Of a DNA stretch of 64,000 nt, positions 46,112 through 56,751 are shown in pieces; within the stretch, counting starts at the first letter, position 1, and each line of letters starts with the position of its first letter. Under the pieces are notes generated by a model. That model ran no database searches, had not been told where the DNA came from, and worked only from the letters and a program-made list of their open reading frames with translations. The translations under genes were made by a program, and so were the position numbers. The DNA lies in contig CM043949.1 of NCBI GenBank assembly GCA_014529385.2, positions 108,807,977-108,871,976 of the forward strand. Direction: 5' to 3'. This DNA is from Adiantum capillus-veneris. Its lineage: Eukaryota; Streptophyta; Polypodiopsida; Polypodiales; Pteridaceae.

Positions 46112-47678
46112 AATGATTTTCTCATATTAAACTGATCATTTAATGTGGGGAAGTGCCTGGGGAGAAAAAGCTAGAATATTGGTTAAGCTAGCAGACCTGC
46201 CACAGTAGGGATCCAAAGGAGGGAAAATAGGGATCCAAAGGGGGGGGGCATCTGCAAAAGAGCCATGTGTAACAATGGGCTAAAAAGACCCTAAGGTTCA
46301 ACCCATTAAGACTTCCAAAATGCTAAGGTTCCAAAATTCAAAGGTTGTGTCCAAAGGTCAACCCTAGGGGAAATTGGATGCTTTGTGTGTACCAAAAAAG
46401 TCTTTGCAATCCCTACATGGGAGGGGGCGAGCCCTTCTTCTAGGGGATGAGAGAGAAAGTCACACACACACACACACACACACACACGCTCCCTTTACAC
46501 AAAGGGAATTAGGGACACATGTCAGCTCCCTAGCCCAGATGCCCACAAGGTGTGCCCAATTCCTATTGGATGGCCTTGGAGGTGGACCAATGAGAATTAG
46601 GCTAGAGTAAATCTAGTTTAATTAATTTAAAAAACACTTAATAAAAGAACCAATGAGAATTAAGTCTCCTAGAAGACTATTGGATAGTCTCCCAAGGGGT
46701 CCAATAAGCATTCAGGAGCCCAATGGCTTGCCTGATTCCTATTGGCCAGGAGGCAAAGGGGTCCAATGAGAGTTTAGTTTAATTATTAAATTACCTAAGA
46801 CTCTCACAAAAGGGGAAAGGGGGACACATGTCAGAAGGCTATCACTTATGCTGCTTAATAGCCATTGGCTTGACTTGGGGAGGTCCAATGGGGAGCCTGC
46901 AAGAGCAAATAGCAAGAGGGCTCGCCCAAGAGAGAGAGGGGGCTGATTTTTGCAAGGCATTATCACACACACACTCACACAATCTCATGTGTGAAGAAAG
47001 AGAAGAATATCTCTTCCCAAGCTTTAATGGAGAGCTCATCACCTACTCCAAGCTTGTGAGATAGAAGCCTACATCAACACTCTCTTGGCATGTGGATGCA
47101 AATCCAACCAAGAGCCAAGCTTCAATGCATGCTCATCTCCTCTACCAAGCTAATTACTAAGCTAAGCTATGCTAATATGAGTGATTATGTGAGGAGATGT
47201 ACATCTTTCTCGTAAGATACTACTTCTTCCTCTCAATCTACTCTCATACCCTGCTAGCTCTCACCATCTTCGAAGGTGTGTGAGGTCTTGGGTCTGAGAA
47301 CGGGGATAATTAAATTTGTGTTTGCTAAGTGTTTTGCTGGGTGCATGAAGCTTTCATCTTCATTGCACTAGCTAGTCTTGAAGGAACACAAAGAATTGTA
47401 TTGTACAATGTCTCTCTTGATGGGAGAAACCATAATACAAAGCCTTTTGGAGGGGGGACCGGCTCCATGCAAATCCGGTCCTCAACTGTTGTCAATAGCT
47501 TAATTTCTCTCTCTTTTGAAAGTATTGTTGATGCTATCTAACTAGGTGTTATGCTTTTTGTTGCTCTCTCCACCCAAGCACTCTTGTAATTCTCATTAGG
47601 AATCTATTCTAATGAAATGCCCACTATGTTCATGCTAATTTCCGCTACACACAAGTTATTAGGCCATTAAATGTTACA
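46112..47678 (+). repeat. Diverged solo LTR of the same Gypsy family
   Basis: Colinear with the 37417-39000 LTR from its base 31 onward, with many substitutions and small indels, ending in the same GGCCATTAAATGTTACA. There is no primer site after it and no internal sequence, so it is a solo LTR. The first 30 bp are missing or replaced, and I found no target duplication. The right 550 bp are more conserved than the left part. All four ATTGG/CCAAT pairs are retained. Confidence 0.85.
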
Positions 47679-48520
47679 AATCAACACTTAAAATTCTTGA
47701 AGTGGGTCTCTACCGAAGGACAAGAGGCACTCAAAGATCTATTTAGTATTGATACACGCCTTGTATAGAGAGGCGCTAATAGGCTATGTTAAACATGTTG
47801 GCCTCTTTCACCAACCACCATCCAATTCTGTTGGTGGAGAGTTGGAACTGTTCTTAGCAAAGGTAGTACTACTTGCTAGAAATGATCACAAAGGAGGCAA
47901 GATACCAAGGAGGTAATGGCCATGTATAAAGCCCATAAATAAGCTTTTAGATGGATCACCAGTGTGGCCTGCTACTATTTTTTTGACTTGTCCCTTTTTC
48001 TTGCATGCATCCTTGTATGATGTTGTCATCAACCTCCCATAGAGGGCCACCTCTATTTTTTTAGAAGATGTAAATAAATGCTATGAAAATATCCCACATG
48101 AAGGAGAATTAGGTTTGAGGTATAGGATTACCCAACTCATGCACCACAAAGTGCAAAAGACAAAGTCTCAATTGAAAGTCCTCTTCAAGTGACTATGGAG
48201 GTCTTATCAAAGACAAAGAAGCCAGACACTATTTTGATCATGTTTTCCAAAAAAGAACCTCAAAAGATGAATCCTCTTATTGAGATCGTCTTGTTGCCGA
48301 AGGCACATGAAAGTGAGGATATAGACGAGCAAATCCATTGAAAAAAAATCAAAGACGGAGAAAAGAGCATCAATTTCTTCCTTAAGACTACCATAGAATG
48401 TATAGTAAAATTTTCCAATGTTTGGGCTATTTTAATCATATACAAGTTGAAGTAAATAATCATCCCTTTTGGCTTGTTGTTTTCTCACATACAAGAGCAA
48501 TCAATTTGCCAAAAAAAAAA
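47679..48520. other. Unrecognised DNA right of the solo LTR
   Basis: Broken plus-strand frames (for example about 48060-48190) look like old coding sequence but match nothing I can name. Confidence 0.35.
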
Positions 48521-48640
48521 GGGGGGGGGGGGGGATTGGTGTTTAGTGTATTTGTAACGAGCAAAAAAAAGGGAGCTTAGTGTATTTGTAACGAGCAAAA
48601 AGAAGGGGGGCTTAGTGTATTTATAACTAGCTAAAATTGC
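48521..48640. repeat. Poly(G) and three ~35-bp tandem units
   Basis: A 14-bp G run is followed by units containing TTAGTGTATTTGTAACGAGC at 48543, 48578 and 48612, the last one more diverged. Confidence 0.85.
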
Positions 48641-50809
48641 AAAATCCCTTGGTAGATTCTGAGCTTGCCTTTAAGAAAACCAATACAACTTTACAAGTTT
48701 GTGTAAAAGCTAACAAATCCTTCAAGTTCTGACCTAAAAACCAAGAGAATTTTGAGAGTTTCCTTTTTCTCTTTGGCTAGGAAAAAAGGTTTGGCAATCC
48801 CTCAAGTGCAAATGCGTCCTCCAAAATCTAGGAATCTCTTGATTTGACCATTGAATGACAAAATGTTCAATTGGAATCCTACTACTCATAGTAGTACCTA
48901 GCATATTTGGAAACTAGCTATTAAAATTTCAAAAAGAAATGACACCATAGCTGTAAGCATGCTATATAGTTTGCAAATATGCTTAATAAAAACAATTAAC
49001 TAGCTTAGGTGTTTTCACATCCTTCTAGCATTCTAGCAAGGATATGAGAATCATAATCAACCTATCTACCACTACAAAAAAAAAAAGCTATTCTTTTGGT
49101 CTTTTTTTTTTTTTTTTTGGGGCAATCATCAGCTAGTTTTACAGGATTGCGTCCACACACCCACATTTGCATGTCACATGCTTAAAGCCCCTTGCCTTTA
49201 CCGATATGACAACTCCTTTGGTTGTTTTATACAATCCTAGTGTGAATTACATTCTCTTTGTTTTTCCCAAACTCACAATGGTGAGTGAAGTATATTGAAC
49301 AAAACCCTGTATTGAACAAAACCAAAAAAAATTACATAATAGGTCATATGCTTAGATTGAGCCATGAAACCCCACACAACCCACAATGGAGAACATAACC
49401 ATAGCCACCAACTCTTGGGTACATCAACATATCAGATACAGAAAACAACCAACAAATGAGTATATCGACATTTAGGGGAGCCACCCCCAAACTAAGAACC
49501 TTAAATCCATAGAAGAGACCCTACATGAGTGCCACAGGGATAAGATCCGCTACCATACCCTCCCAAACAAGACCCAACACCGAAACTAGAAAGCACCAGA
49601 TCGATAAATAGGCCACAAACAAGGGGAGTCCAACTACTCCATCACTGGCTACTGAGGATCCTTCACCAAAAATGCAGCCACCATGACTTCAACTGCAAAC
49701 CCATAGCCATCTGAACGTCTGAAGAAGAAATATGCAAGCTAGTATGGGGAGACATACCCCATCACTGAATCCAAGCTGCTGCCACAAGACCGGTCGTGAT
49801 TGCCACACACCGCACCATCCCACGATCTTGGAGACGCACCGGGTTTGAAAATTCATGGTCTCCTTTCCCTCCCCAAGAGGAGGTGGGAGGGAGAGACACT
49901 CTCGATGCACAAAAAAAAAGGTCCATTGCTCTTGTGCAAACATTGAAGGAGGAGGCAACCAAGTGCCCCTCTCCCGAGGCAATCCCCTACCGCCCATGGC
50001 AAAGCCGCATCGCAACCCTTTTTGCACATGAACAACGCCTACTCCCTATTGCAGGCGACCTCTTTGAGCTCTCCGGCTCCAAGTCCCTTGCAGGCTAAGC
50101 AAATCGAGCCCATGTCAGCCATACAGAGCACAACAAATGCTAGAGAAAACCCCGGTATACCAAGATGAATTACATTTTCTAATAAAGAGTGTGTGTGCAA
50201 AAAATCAATCACTAGACATGTAACCTATTGAAATACGTATGTTGTCTACAAGTATTGCTTCAAGTTTTCTTAATTATTAATGTATCATATGGACCATAAA
50301 TCTCGCGAATGTTGTTGGTAGCAATAAACCCAATGTGGCACATGGCACAATTTGAGACCACTAAGACAAGCTACGAGGGCTATGAGACTTTATTGGAGGG
50401 ACAAGAAAAGCTAAGCCTGTAGCCTGCCTGTTTTGGGAAGCATTAAAAAGGAACAACAATAGCTAATCCTTCTTTGTGCTTATTCTTGTAGTCCTAAACC
50501 CAGCAAACACTAACAACATCCAATGCCTATGAGACTTAGTTGGTTTTACATAATGATGCTAACATAACATTTTCCTTCAATAAATAGAAAAGTGACACAA
50601 AGGATTATGATTTTGATGACACGACCTTGTAAGCATTGGTGGGGTTTTCTATGTGGGGTCTTTTGACTTTTGTAGGCTAGCTTGTAAAAGGTGGTAGTAC
50701 TATAAATATCGAGGCCATACAGTAACTAAATTTTTACTTAAAATGGTGGATGCTCTCATGCGCATAGTGGAATGAAGGGAGACCTTGAGATACTTTAGGT
50801 GCTCCATAT
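48641..50809. other. Unassigned DNA, including a possible LINE 3' end at ~49272-49400
   Basis: 49272-49400 (TGAGTGAA.TATATTGAA... GATTGAGCCAT) resembles the LINE 3'-end sequence at 56393-56460. A frame at 49796-50098 (100 codons) and antisense frames around it have no recognised domain. The rest is AT-rich. Confidence 0.35.
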
Positions 50810-51400
50810 TACAATAGTCTCTTTGGCGCTCCAAGCTTGGAGGAGGATCCTTGAATACCTTTTGAATGGAATTTACCAAAAAGATGAATAGCAAAGGGAT
50901 CTCCAAGTTAACGCATCTCTGGGACAATAACAACTTTTAACGGAAGGAAATGGATCACTTGGTGGTGCAACATAAATTGAATTTAAACAAAAGGCTATAG
51001 ATCATTAGGGTCTTATAAGCTATGTGTAATGGTCCAATGCTTGTTGCCAGGTTGGAGCTTGAATGGAAAGCTTGGCCTTGGTCCAAAGACAGAATTTTTT
51101 CGCTTCCCAAAACATTGGAAGCATACAACAAGCTAATACATAAAGTATACTGGTTCATTCAGCTCATCAAATTGTGGAGGGTGAATTGGCTAGAAGAGAA
51201 GTGATGAAGAGTATAAACAACATATGGGAGCCAAAGTGGCCGAGCTCAATCAAGAAATTTACTTGGAAGTTGTTTAAGGGGAGAACGAGATTCTTGCTAG
51301 AGACATTGGCACTGACACTTGCTCTTGGTGCAATGAAGCTTCGGAGGATCCCCTGCACATGTTTGAGGAATGACTTGGTTATGGGAGGGGGAAGATTTTA
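50810..51400 (+). pseudogene. LINE ORF2 C-terminal fragment (zf-RVT region), plus strand
   Basis: Out-of-frame pieces read L-F-G-A-P-S-L, I-S-K-L-T-H-L-W-D, then I-W-E-P-K-W-P-S-S-I-K-K-F-T-W-K-L-F and finally C-S-W-C-N-E-A-S-E-D-P-L-H-M-F-E-E. This is the linker and Cys/His finger at the end of plant L1-like ORF2. It is the only plus-strand member of this group in the window. Stops and frameshifts make it dead; both ends are truncated. Confidence 0.65.
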
Positions 51401-51779
51401 ACACCAAGAAATTTTGATGTGTACTCAAATCATCAATTACTTCTATCCAAGCAGAGTTGAAAAATCAGAAACCTTTGGATCTTTGCAGTAGCTCAATCAA
51501 TTATATTGTGAGTGAAAACGTTCAGCTCATATGTATAGTAGGATCACCTGCACAAGCCAAAGAATGGACACATGCACTAAGTTGCATTAATTGCTCGGAT
51601 GGTGCCCTCTTGGAGAAAGTAAACCTTTGATATACAACAAGAATCGCTAGATTAAAAAAAACAGCCTCTTGCTTATGAACTATAGAGCCCCTTTTTGAAA
51701 AGTTTGTTCTGTGAAGGCACATATAATGCTTGAGGGTCATTGTGCATTCTTTGTTGAATTAATATAAGGTTCCCACTTG
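51401..51779. other. Unassigned DNA
   Basis: Nothing recognised; possibly the 3' untranslated region of the LINE fragment to the left. Confidence 0.35.
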
Positions 51780-52030
51780 CAATTGTAAGTATGGCAAAAC
51801 AAAGGTTGAAGTTGGCATTTTTATAATATTAAAAAGCAAAAAATGAAAAAGAGTCGTGTGAGGCTCAAGAATAAAGAATAAAGGGATCAATTTACAAACC
51901 ATAAAAACAAGGAGGTTTCAATTCTTCACATGCAAAGACAGGTCCATAAGTATAAATATTAAAGAAAACAATTACAAATTCAAAGTCACACCTAACTCCT
52001 TTTTGTCACTAAGGCTTGTATTAGAAACCA
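51780..52030. repeat. Dispersed repeat (copy 2)
   Basis: Shares an ordered set of blocks with 24440-24680 in the MSP gene. Element type is unknown. Confidence 0.6.
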
Positions 52031-52251
52031 AAACAAAGGCCCAATCAAGCCCAAAGAGCCAAACACCATGTGAGTTTGTGCATTATCTCTTGACGGTTGC
52101 CTTTAAGGAGGATATGAAGAAAACAATTACTTCTTTGCATAACATGTTTTGTTTTCAGCAACATCACATGCTCCCAAGTAAAAGTTCAATGAATGCAGTG
52201 GCATGCATTTCATGGAAGGTACAAACTAAATCTACATGCACTATTAAGGTA

Positions 52252-52698
52252 GTTGTGTACCTTTGGCACTAAGTAACACCCATATTAAATGTGGGGTGGA
52301 GTAATGCCAAATGGGATCGGGTCGAGGGGTAGGATCTCGAAATGTATTAAACACGATCGTACAAAAAGCGAGGCGTAGTAAACTCGGTTAGCGAAAAAAT
52401 GAAGTGCGTTGTTGGGTTTTGAATCGGTGGCTTTGCAATCCAGGTTGAGGGTCGCATAAGCTAACTACCTCACCAACGCGTGTATCATGTATGTCTAATC
52501 ATTTTTTTGACCTTATATTGTGAGGTGATATGCATTTCCCAGGCTGTCCAGGTTTAGTGCCCGTCCAAATTTAGTTTTTGATTTGATTGCTACGACTGCG
52601 ATCTCCTTTGCTTTTGCGATGAGCTTCTCCGTCTTTGATCCCATTGCTTCCCTCTCTTAAATATAGGTGTTACTTAGTGCTGAGAGTTGTGTACCTTT
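52252..52698 (-). mobile_element. Fold-back element with a tRNA-like core and 13-bp flanking repeats
   Basis: GCACTAAGTAACACCCATATTA at 52266-52287 is matched in inverted form at 52659-52680 with one difference. Outside, GTTGTGTACCTTT occurs as direct repeats at 52252-52264 and 52686-52698. Inside, the minus strand (52479-52408) resembles a tRNA: GCGTTG pairs with CAACGC at the other end, an A-box-like GGTGAGGTAGTTAGC follows, and a B-box-like GATTCAAAACCC closes it. It could be a MITE with a SINE inside, or a SINE with inverted ends. A 13-bp duplication fits retroposition better than most MITEs. Confidence 0.6.
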
Positions 52699-53705
52699 TC
52701 TTTCAAAATATTACATAATTACCAACATCAATAATACTCTGATCATTATCCTTGACAAGAAAGTCTAGAGAAACCATTATGTGTCTTGCAATTCACGTGG
52801 TTGATTAAATAAAAGGTCATGTGTGCAATTTTAATTTAATAATGAAAATTCAAGAAAATTATCAACTTTCCAAGCAAAGCCTAGTTTTTGAAGGTTTGCA
52901 AAACCATGCAAGGCTTAAAAAGGAGAGGAATTTTTTTTGTGCTTTCATGAGTTCATATAGATGGACGCTGAAAATCATGGCTTCCAAAAGTGCTCAAGAT
53001 ATACCAAGAAAGACCAAAGGAACAGCGAGAGTTGGCGGCTTGCTTTAGCATAAAGGGTACCAATCAATGAGCTTGGGTTGCCTCCACCGAGGGGGGTTGG
53101 GTGTGTGTGTTGTGATTTCAAAGTTGTAGGTAATTCTTATTAAAAAAGAAAAAAAAAAAAAGGCTCTTTTGGGTGGTAAGACTAGCAAGCATACACTACT
53201 CCCCTTGTCAACTACCTCTAGCATGTGCTTCCATGTGATGGCATGAATGGAAACATGTTAGTGCTTGTTGATGATACAAAACATAAAAGTTAAAGTTACT
53301 TTTGCTAAAGATTTTATTGTTACAAAGTCAACCATAGAGTTTTTGTAGGATAAACATGTGGAGTCTTGCTATAGGAACATCAAGAACACACTTAAGCACG
53401 TGAAGTAGGCGTGCCAGATAGGCATGCCAGATTTTGCTATTGGGCTCATTAGAGAGTATCTTTGCAGATACCCTCCTTGAAATGGAAAACAAAAGGAAAT
53501 GTTGGGATGGCTATGAGGAGGAAAAAGTGACACACGCCATGAGGAGGGGGGAGAGAGAGAGCCAGAGACGAAGAGATGTCCTCGTGTGAGGTTGACGCGA
53601 TATAGAGGGTTTTCTCTATTGGGTAGCGTAGTGGAAAGGGGCAAAGGGATGCAAATTACGAATTTACCAGGGCAAGGGTGGATGGTTAGAATCATCGGTT
53701 AAAGG

Positions 53706-53710
<5 letters not shown>
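52699..53710. other. Unassigned DNA
   Basis: Short frames only (for example 52821-53048 plus). No recognised domain. Confidence 0.4.

Positions 53711-53746
<36 letters not shown>
53711..53746. repeat. (GA)n microsatellite
   Basis: A GA run of about 36 bp. Confidence 0.95.
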
Positions 53747-53751
<5 letters not shown>

Positions 53752-53767
53752 AGAAGAGTATTTTTTA

Positions 53768-53877
53768 ATGTCGTAGGAAACTATCCCAAGAGACCTTAAA
53801 GATCTATTTGACGAGGAGACTTGAACTCAAGAGCTATTATTCAAGAGGGAAAATGGCATAACCAATCTACCACACTT

Positions 53878-53880
<3 letters not shown>
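53768..53880 (-). repeat. SINE-like element, copy 3 (most complete)
   Basis: On the minus strand it starts CCCAAGTGTGGTAGATTGGTTATGC (A-box-like TGGTAGATTGG), then GAGTTCAAGTCTCC (B-box-like), then TAGATCTTTAAGGTCTC and TTGGGATAG. The spacing of the boxes fits a tRNA-derived SINE. Dinucleotide runs lie on both sides. Confidence 0.6.

Positions 53881-53966
<86 letters not shown>
53881..53966. repeat. (TG)n-(AG)n compound microsatellite
   Basis: About 39 bp of TG passes into about 47 bp of AG. Confidence 0.97.
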
Positions 53967-53970
<4 letters not shown>

Positions 53971-54744
53971 GGGCGTCCTACATATCGAGCAAGGATGACA
54001 TGCTAAGAGAGAGAGCTAGAGAGGGAGACATCTCATCCTGTGTCACGACGATGCGACAGAGATATGGAGAGTTTTTGTGTTGCGCAACGCAGTGGAAAGG
54101 GGCAAAAGCTAATGTAAATTAAGAGGCAATTGTGTCGTGGATTGCAAGGGAGAGACATGGGGACTCGGGAGCGCCCTGTGCAGGCTAGAGGTAGTGGTGC
54201 GAGCAGGGAGAACACAAGGCAACTCGAAAGCAATGTAGACGAAGGGATGCACTTGTGTCATGTTGGAGACCAATGCAAGTGAGGTGAGACAACAAACACA
54301 ACGATACCAAGGGCTATTCTTTTGCTTTCAAATTCATAGATTCGATCGAATCTTGGACACAAATTAAATGGGTTTCAAATGTAGACAGAGTAGTAAAATT
54401 TAGAGTAGATGTGCCAATTTTTACTATTGAGCTTCATTAAAGGGAATCCAAAGAGATTCCCCCTCAGTTTGAAGGAGAAGTAGAGGTGTGGAAGAGCAAG
54501 AGAGAAGGATAATTTGAGGTTGTTATGGACAACTGAAAAGGTGGGAGGAGAGAGAGAGGGAGAGAGATTTTTTGTTTTGCCTATGGGGCTAATGGCTATG
54601 AGAGAGCTTGAAGGAGATTAGGGCTCTTTGGAGTGCTTTGTGCATCAACACGATCCACGAGAGAGACATGGATTTTTTTATTTGGCAAGGGAATCGGGAT
54701 GGTCTTAAATTCTATTACAACCCTTATTACTAGCATGCAATGCC
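53967..54744. other. Unassigned purine-rich DNA
   Basis: Part of it (about 54010-54130) is a diverged duplicate of 53530-53670: both contain ACGA.GA.. GATAT.GAG.GTTTT and CGCAG/CGTAGTGGAAAGGGGCAAA. There is no recognised gene. Confidence 0.5.

Positions 54745-54800
<56 letters not shown>
54745..54800. repeat. (TC)n microsatellite
   Basis: A TC run of about 56 bp. Confidence 0.96.
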
Positions 54801-54804
<4 letters not shown>

Positions 54805-55110
54805 TACCGTTGGACGTGTTGCACACGTTTGTCTCTCTCCCACTCTGAGGGTATAAGGGTGTAAAGGGAAGGGTGAGGGATCTCCACTGCAAGGAGGGTT
54901 GCGCATTAAGGGGTGCCCATTAAGGGGATGAGGTGCATAAGTGGACGCAACCAGGTTTTGTGCACCATTTTTGAATTCTCTTTCTCCTTTAAACTTGGAA
55001 ACCTCAATTTGGAAATTTCTAGAGGCTTTTTCTAAGGTTAGATAATTGACACCTCTAGTTTTGTAGATTTTATTACCTCTGAATATAAATGAAAGAAGTA
55101 AATTTGAGCA
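54801..55110. other. Unassigned DNA
   Basis: No recognised feature. Confidence 0.4.
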
Positions 55111-56240
55111 TTCATGGAGGGATTGTTAGGTTTTTGTTTTTTTGTGCAAAACTAACAATTGCCAGTGGTGGTTGTATTAAAACGTCACAAAGAGATTACA
55201 AAGCAGCCTCAAGCCTTGAGGGACATAAGGTTACATCGGAACTTAGACATACCCGTTCTCAAGCCCTTAAATGGCACAACTCGACCGGATGGTGAGAGTT
55301 TCCCTAATCCAATCATCTGAGTTATACCTTTTACTTACCACACATATTACCTCCTTAATCTCTTGTACAATCTCTGAGAAGCTAGCCACATAAAGGTCAC
55401 TATGGAATATGCGGCAAATGCTGGCCTTCCAAATATTGCTGAAGAAATAGTATTTGACAATTTGAATACAGATAAGCATTGCAGAACTTCAAAACTGCTT
55501 TCCACCAAGGCACAGATCCTTCTTGAAAAACCCTATGTTCCATGTTCTTTGTACCCATTTGCACACTTTTCCTGCTAGGCCTCTAACAGCCGAACATTCT
55601 ATGAACATGTGGGCGAAGTGTTCACTAGCCAATTTGCACCCTGAACATCTATCGAACCCGATGCCGTGTGCACAATTGTATCTTGACACTGTCGGCAAGG
55701 CCCCCCAAAGAACCTTCCACAAAAATTTCTTCATAAAAGTAGGACACTATGGAATCTAGGTGTTTTTCGTGACCTCCACCCATCTAGTTTCCGTCCATTA
55801 CTTCTTCCACTGCTTGTTCAATGGGACGAACCAATCCGCCTCGAGTATTAACACTTTGTAAATGCCCTTGGTATGAGGTTTAAAGAAATGACTACTAAGA
55901 GGCCACTTCCAAGCTTTCCACTCAAAAGTAGAATCGGCATCACTATACTGACCAGGCCTTCTACCACTCTGTTAACAAGAAGCTTCTCAATGTCATTGAA
56001 TTTAAACTGGGTTGCCACCTGGTCAATGGATTTCCAACCATTTCTATTTCTATTCCAGAACCTGCTCAACTACTGGAGTCCTTTATTGTTGATCCTTCTT
56101 GCAGTTTCTCTCCATTAAGGGTTCAGGATAACATCAGTAGCTTTAGACAACCAAGGTGACCAGTGACAGATGGAGTTATGGAAGTACCTCGTCAATTCGC
56201 CCCACTACAGTACCCCAGATGTTCTATTACACTTTCACAC
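55111..56240 (-). pseudogene. LINE 3'-end fragment with zf-RVT domain
   Basis: On the minus strand 55734-55489 reads F-L-W-K-V-L-W-G-A-L-P, C-S-G-C-K-L-A-S-E-H-F-A-H-M-F-I-E-C and W-V-Q-R-T-W. This is the Cys/His finger and tail of a plant L1-like ORF2. Upstream sequence to about 56240 aligns with the LINE at 62000-62330 (for example the ATGGAGTTAT.GAAGTACCT block). The 3' end near 55111-55260 looks like untranslated sequence. It is 5'-truncated and carries stops. Confidence 0.7.
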
Positions 56241-56384
56241 CAAGGAATTGTTGGGTTTTATACAAATACACCTCCAAACATGCTGGTTTTGTGGTAAGTC
56301 TTGACTTAGAAACTTGTAGACATTTTCCCTTTGTCAAGTTGTGTATTAAAGTTATGTGGTATTTATTTATATTTTGCAAAACTC

Positions 56385-56613
56385 CCAATTTGTGAGTGAA
56401 TTGTATTAAGCACAACTTAAAATTTACAAAAAAGCCTCAAGCTTAGGTCGAGCCATCAGGTGCGGATTAAGTTGTACTCAAAGCATTATTCAATTGATTG
56501 ATGATTACGGTGATTGCCAGAGCTCTCAGTGCCTCTTGTTCTTTCTCTTTCACACCTTTCACAGCCAGAGGCCCGGCGCCTTCCCGGCTCACATTTCGAA
56601 CACATATCCCCCG
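56385..56613 (-). repeat. LINE 3' end, partial copy
   Basis: 56464-56613 is closely similar to 61408-61557, the 3' part of the LINE at the right edge. 56385-56463 resembles other LINE 3' ends here (AA.TTACAAA..GCCTCAAGC). It is separated from the fragment to its left by about 145 bp, so it is a second insertion. Confidence 0.6.
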
Positions 56614-56751
56614 ACATCTTTGGTGAACCCGGCGCGAAATGAGCCGGGGCGGGAGGTAAAGATCGAGATGCCGAAACAATTGAAGTAGTTTATTGACGAT
56701 TCAATTCTAATGGATTTGATAAAAATCTAGCAGGTTGCAGATTTACCAAAA

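Noticed and set aside
49689-50098. Overlapping 100-112-codon frames on both strands
   Set aside because: GC-richer sequence opens several frames at once; no domain, no conserved neighbour and no splice context support a gene.
52408-52479. A genuine tRNA gene
   Set aside because: The acceptor stem closes and Pol III-like boxes exist, but the T arm and anticodon region deviate too much and the sequence sits inside a fold-back element, so it is tRNA-derived.
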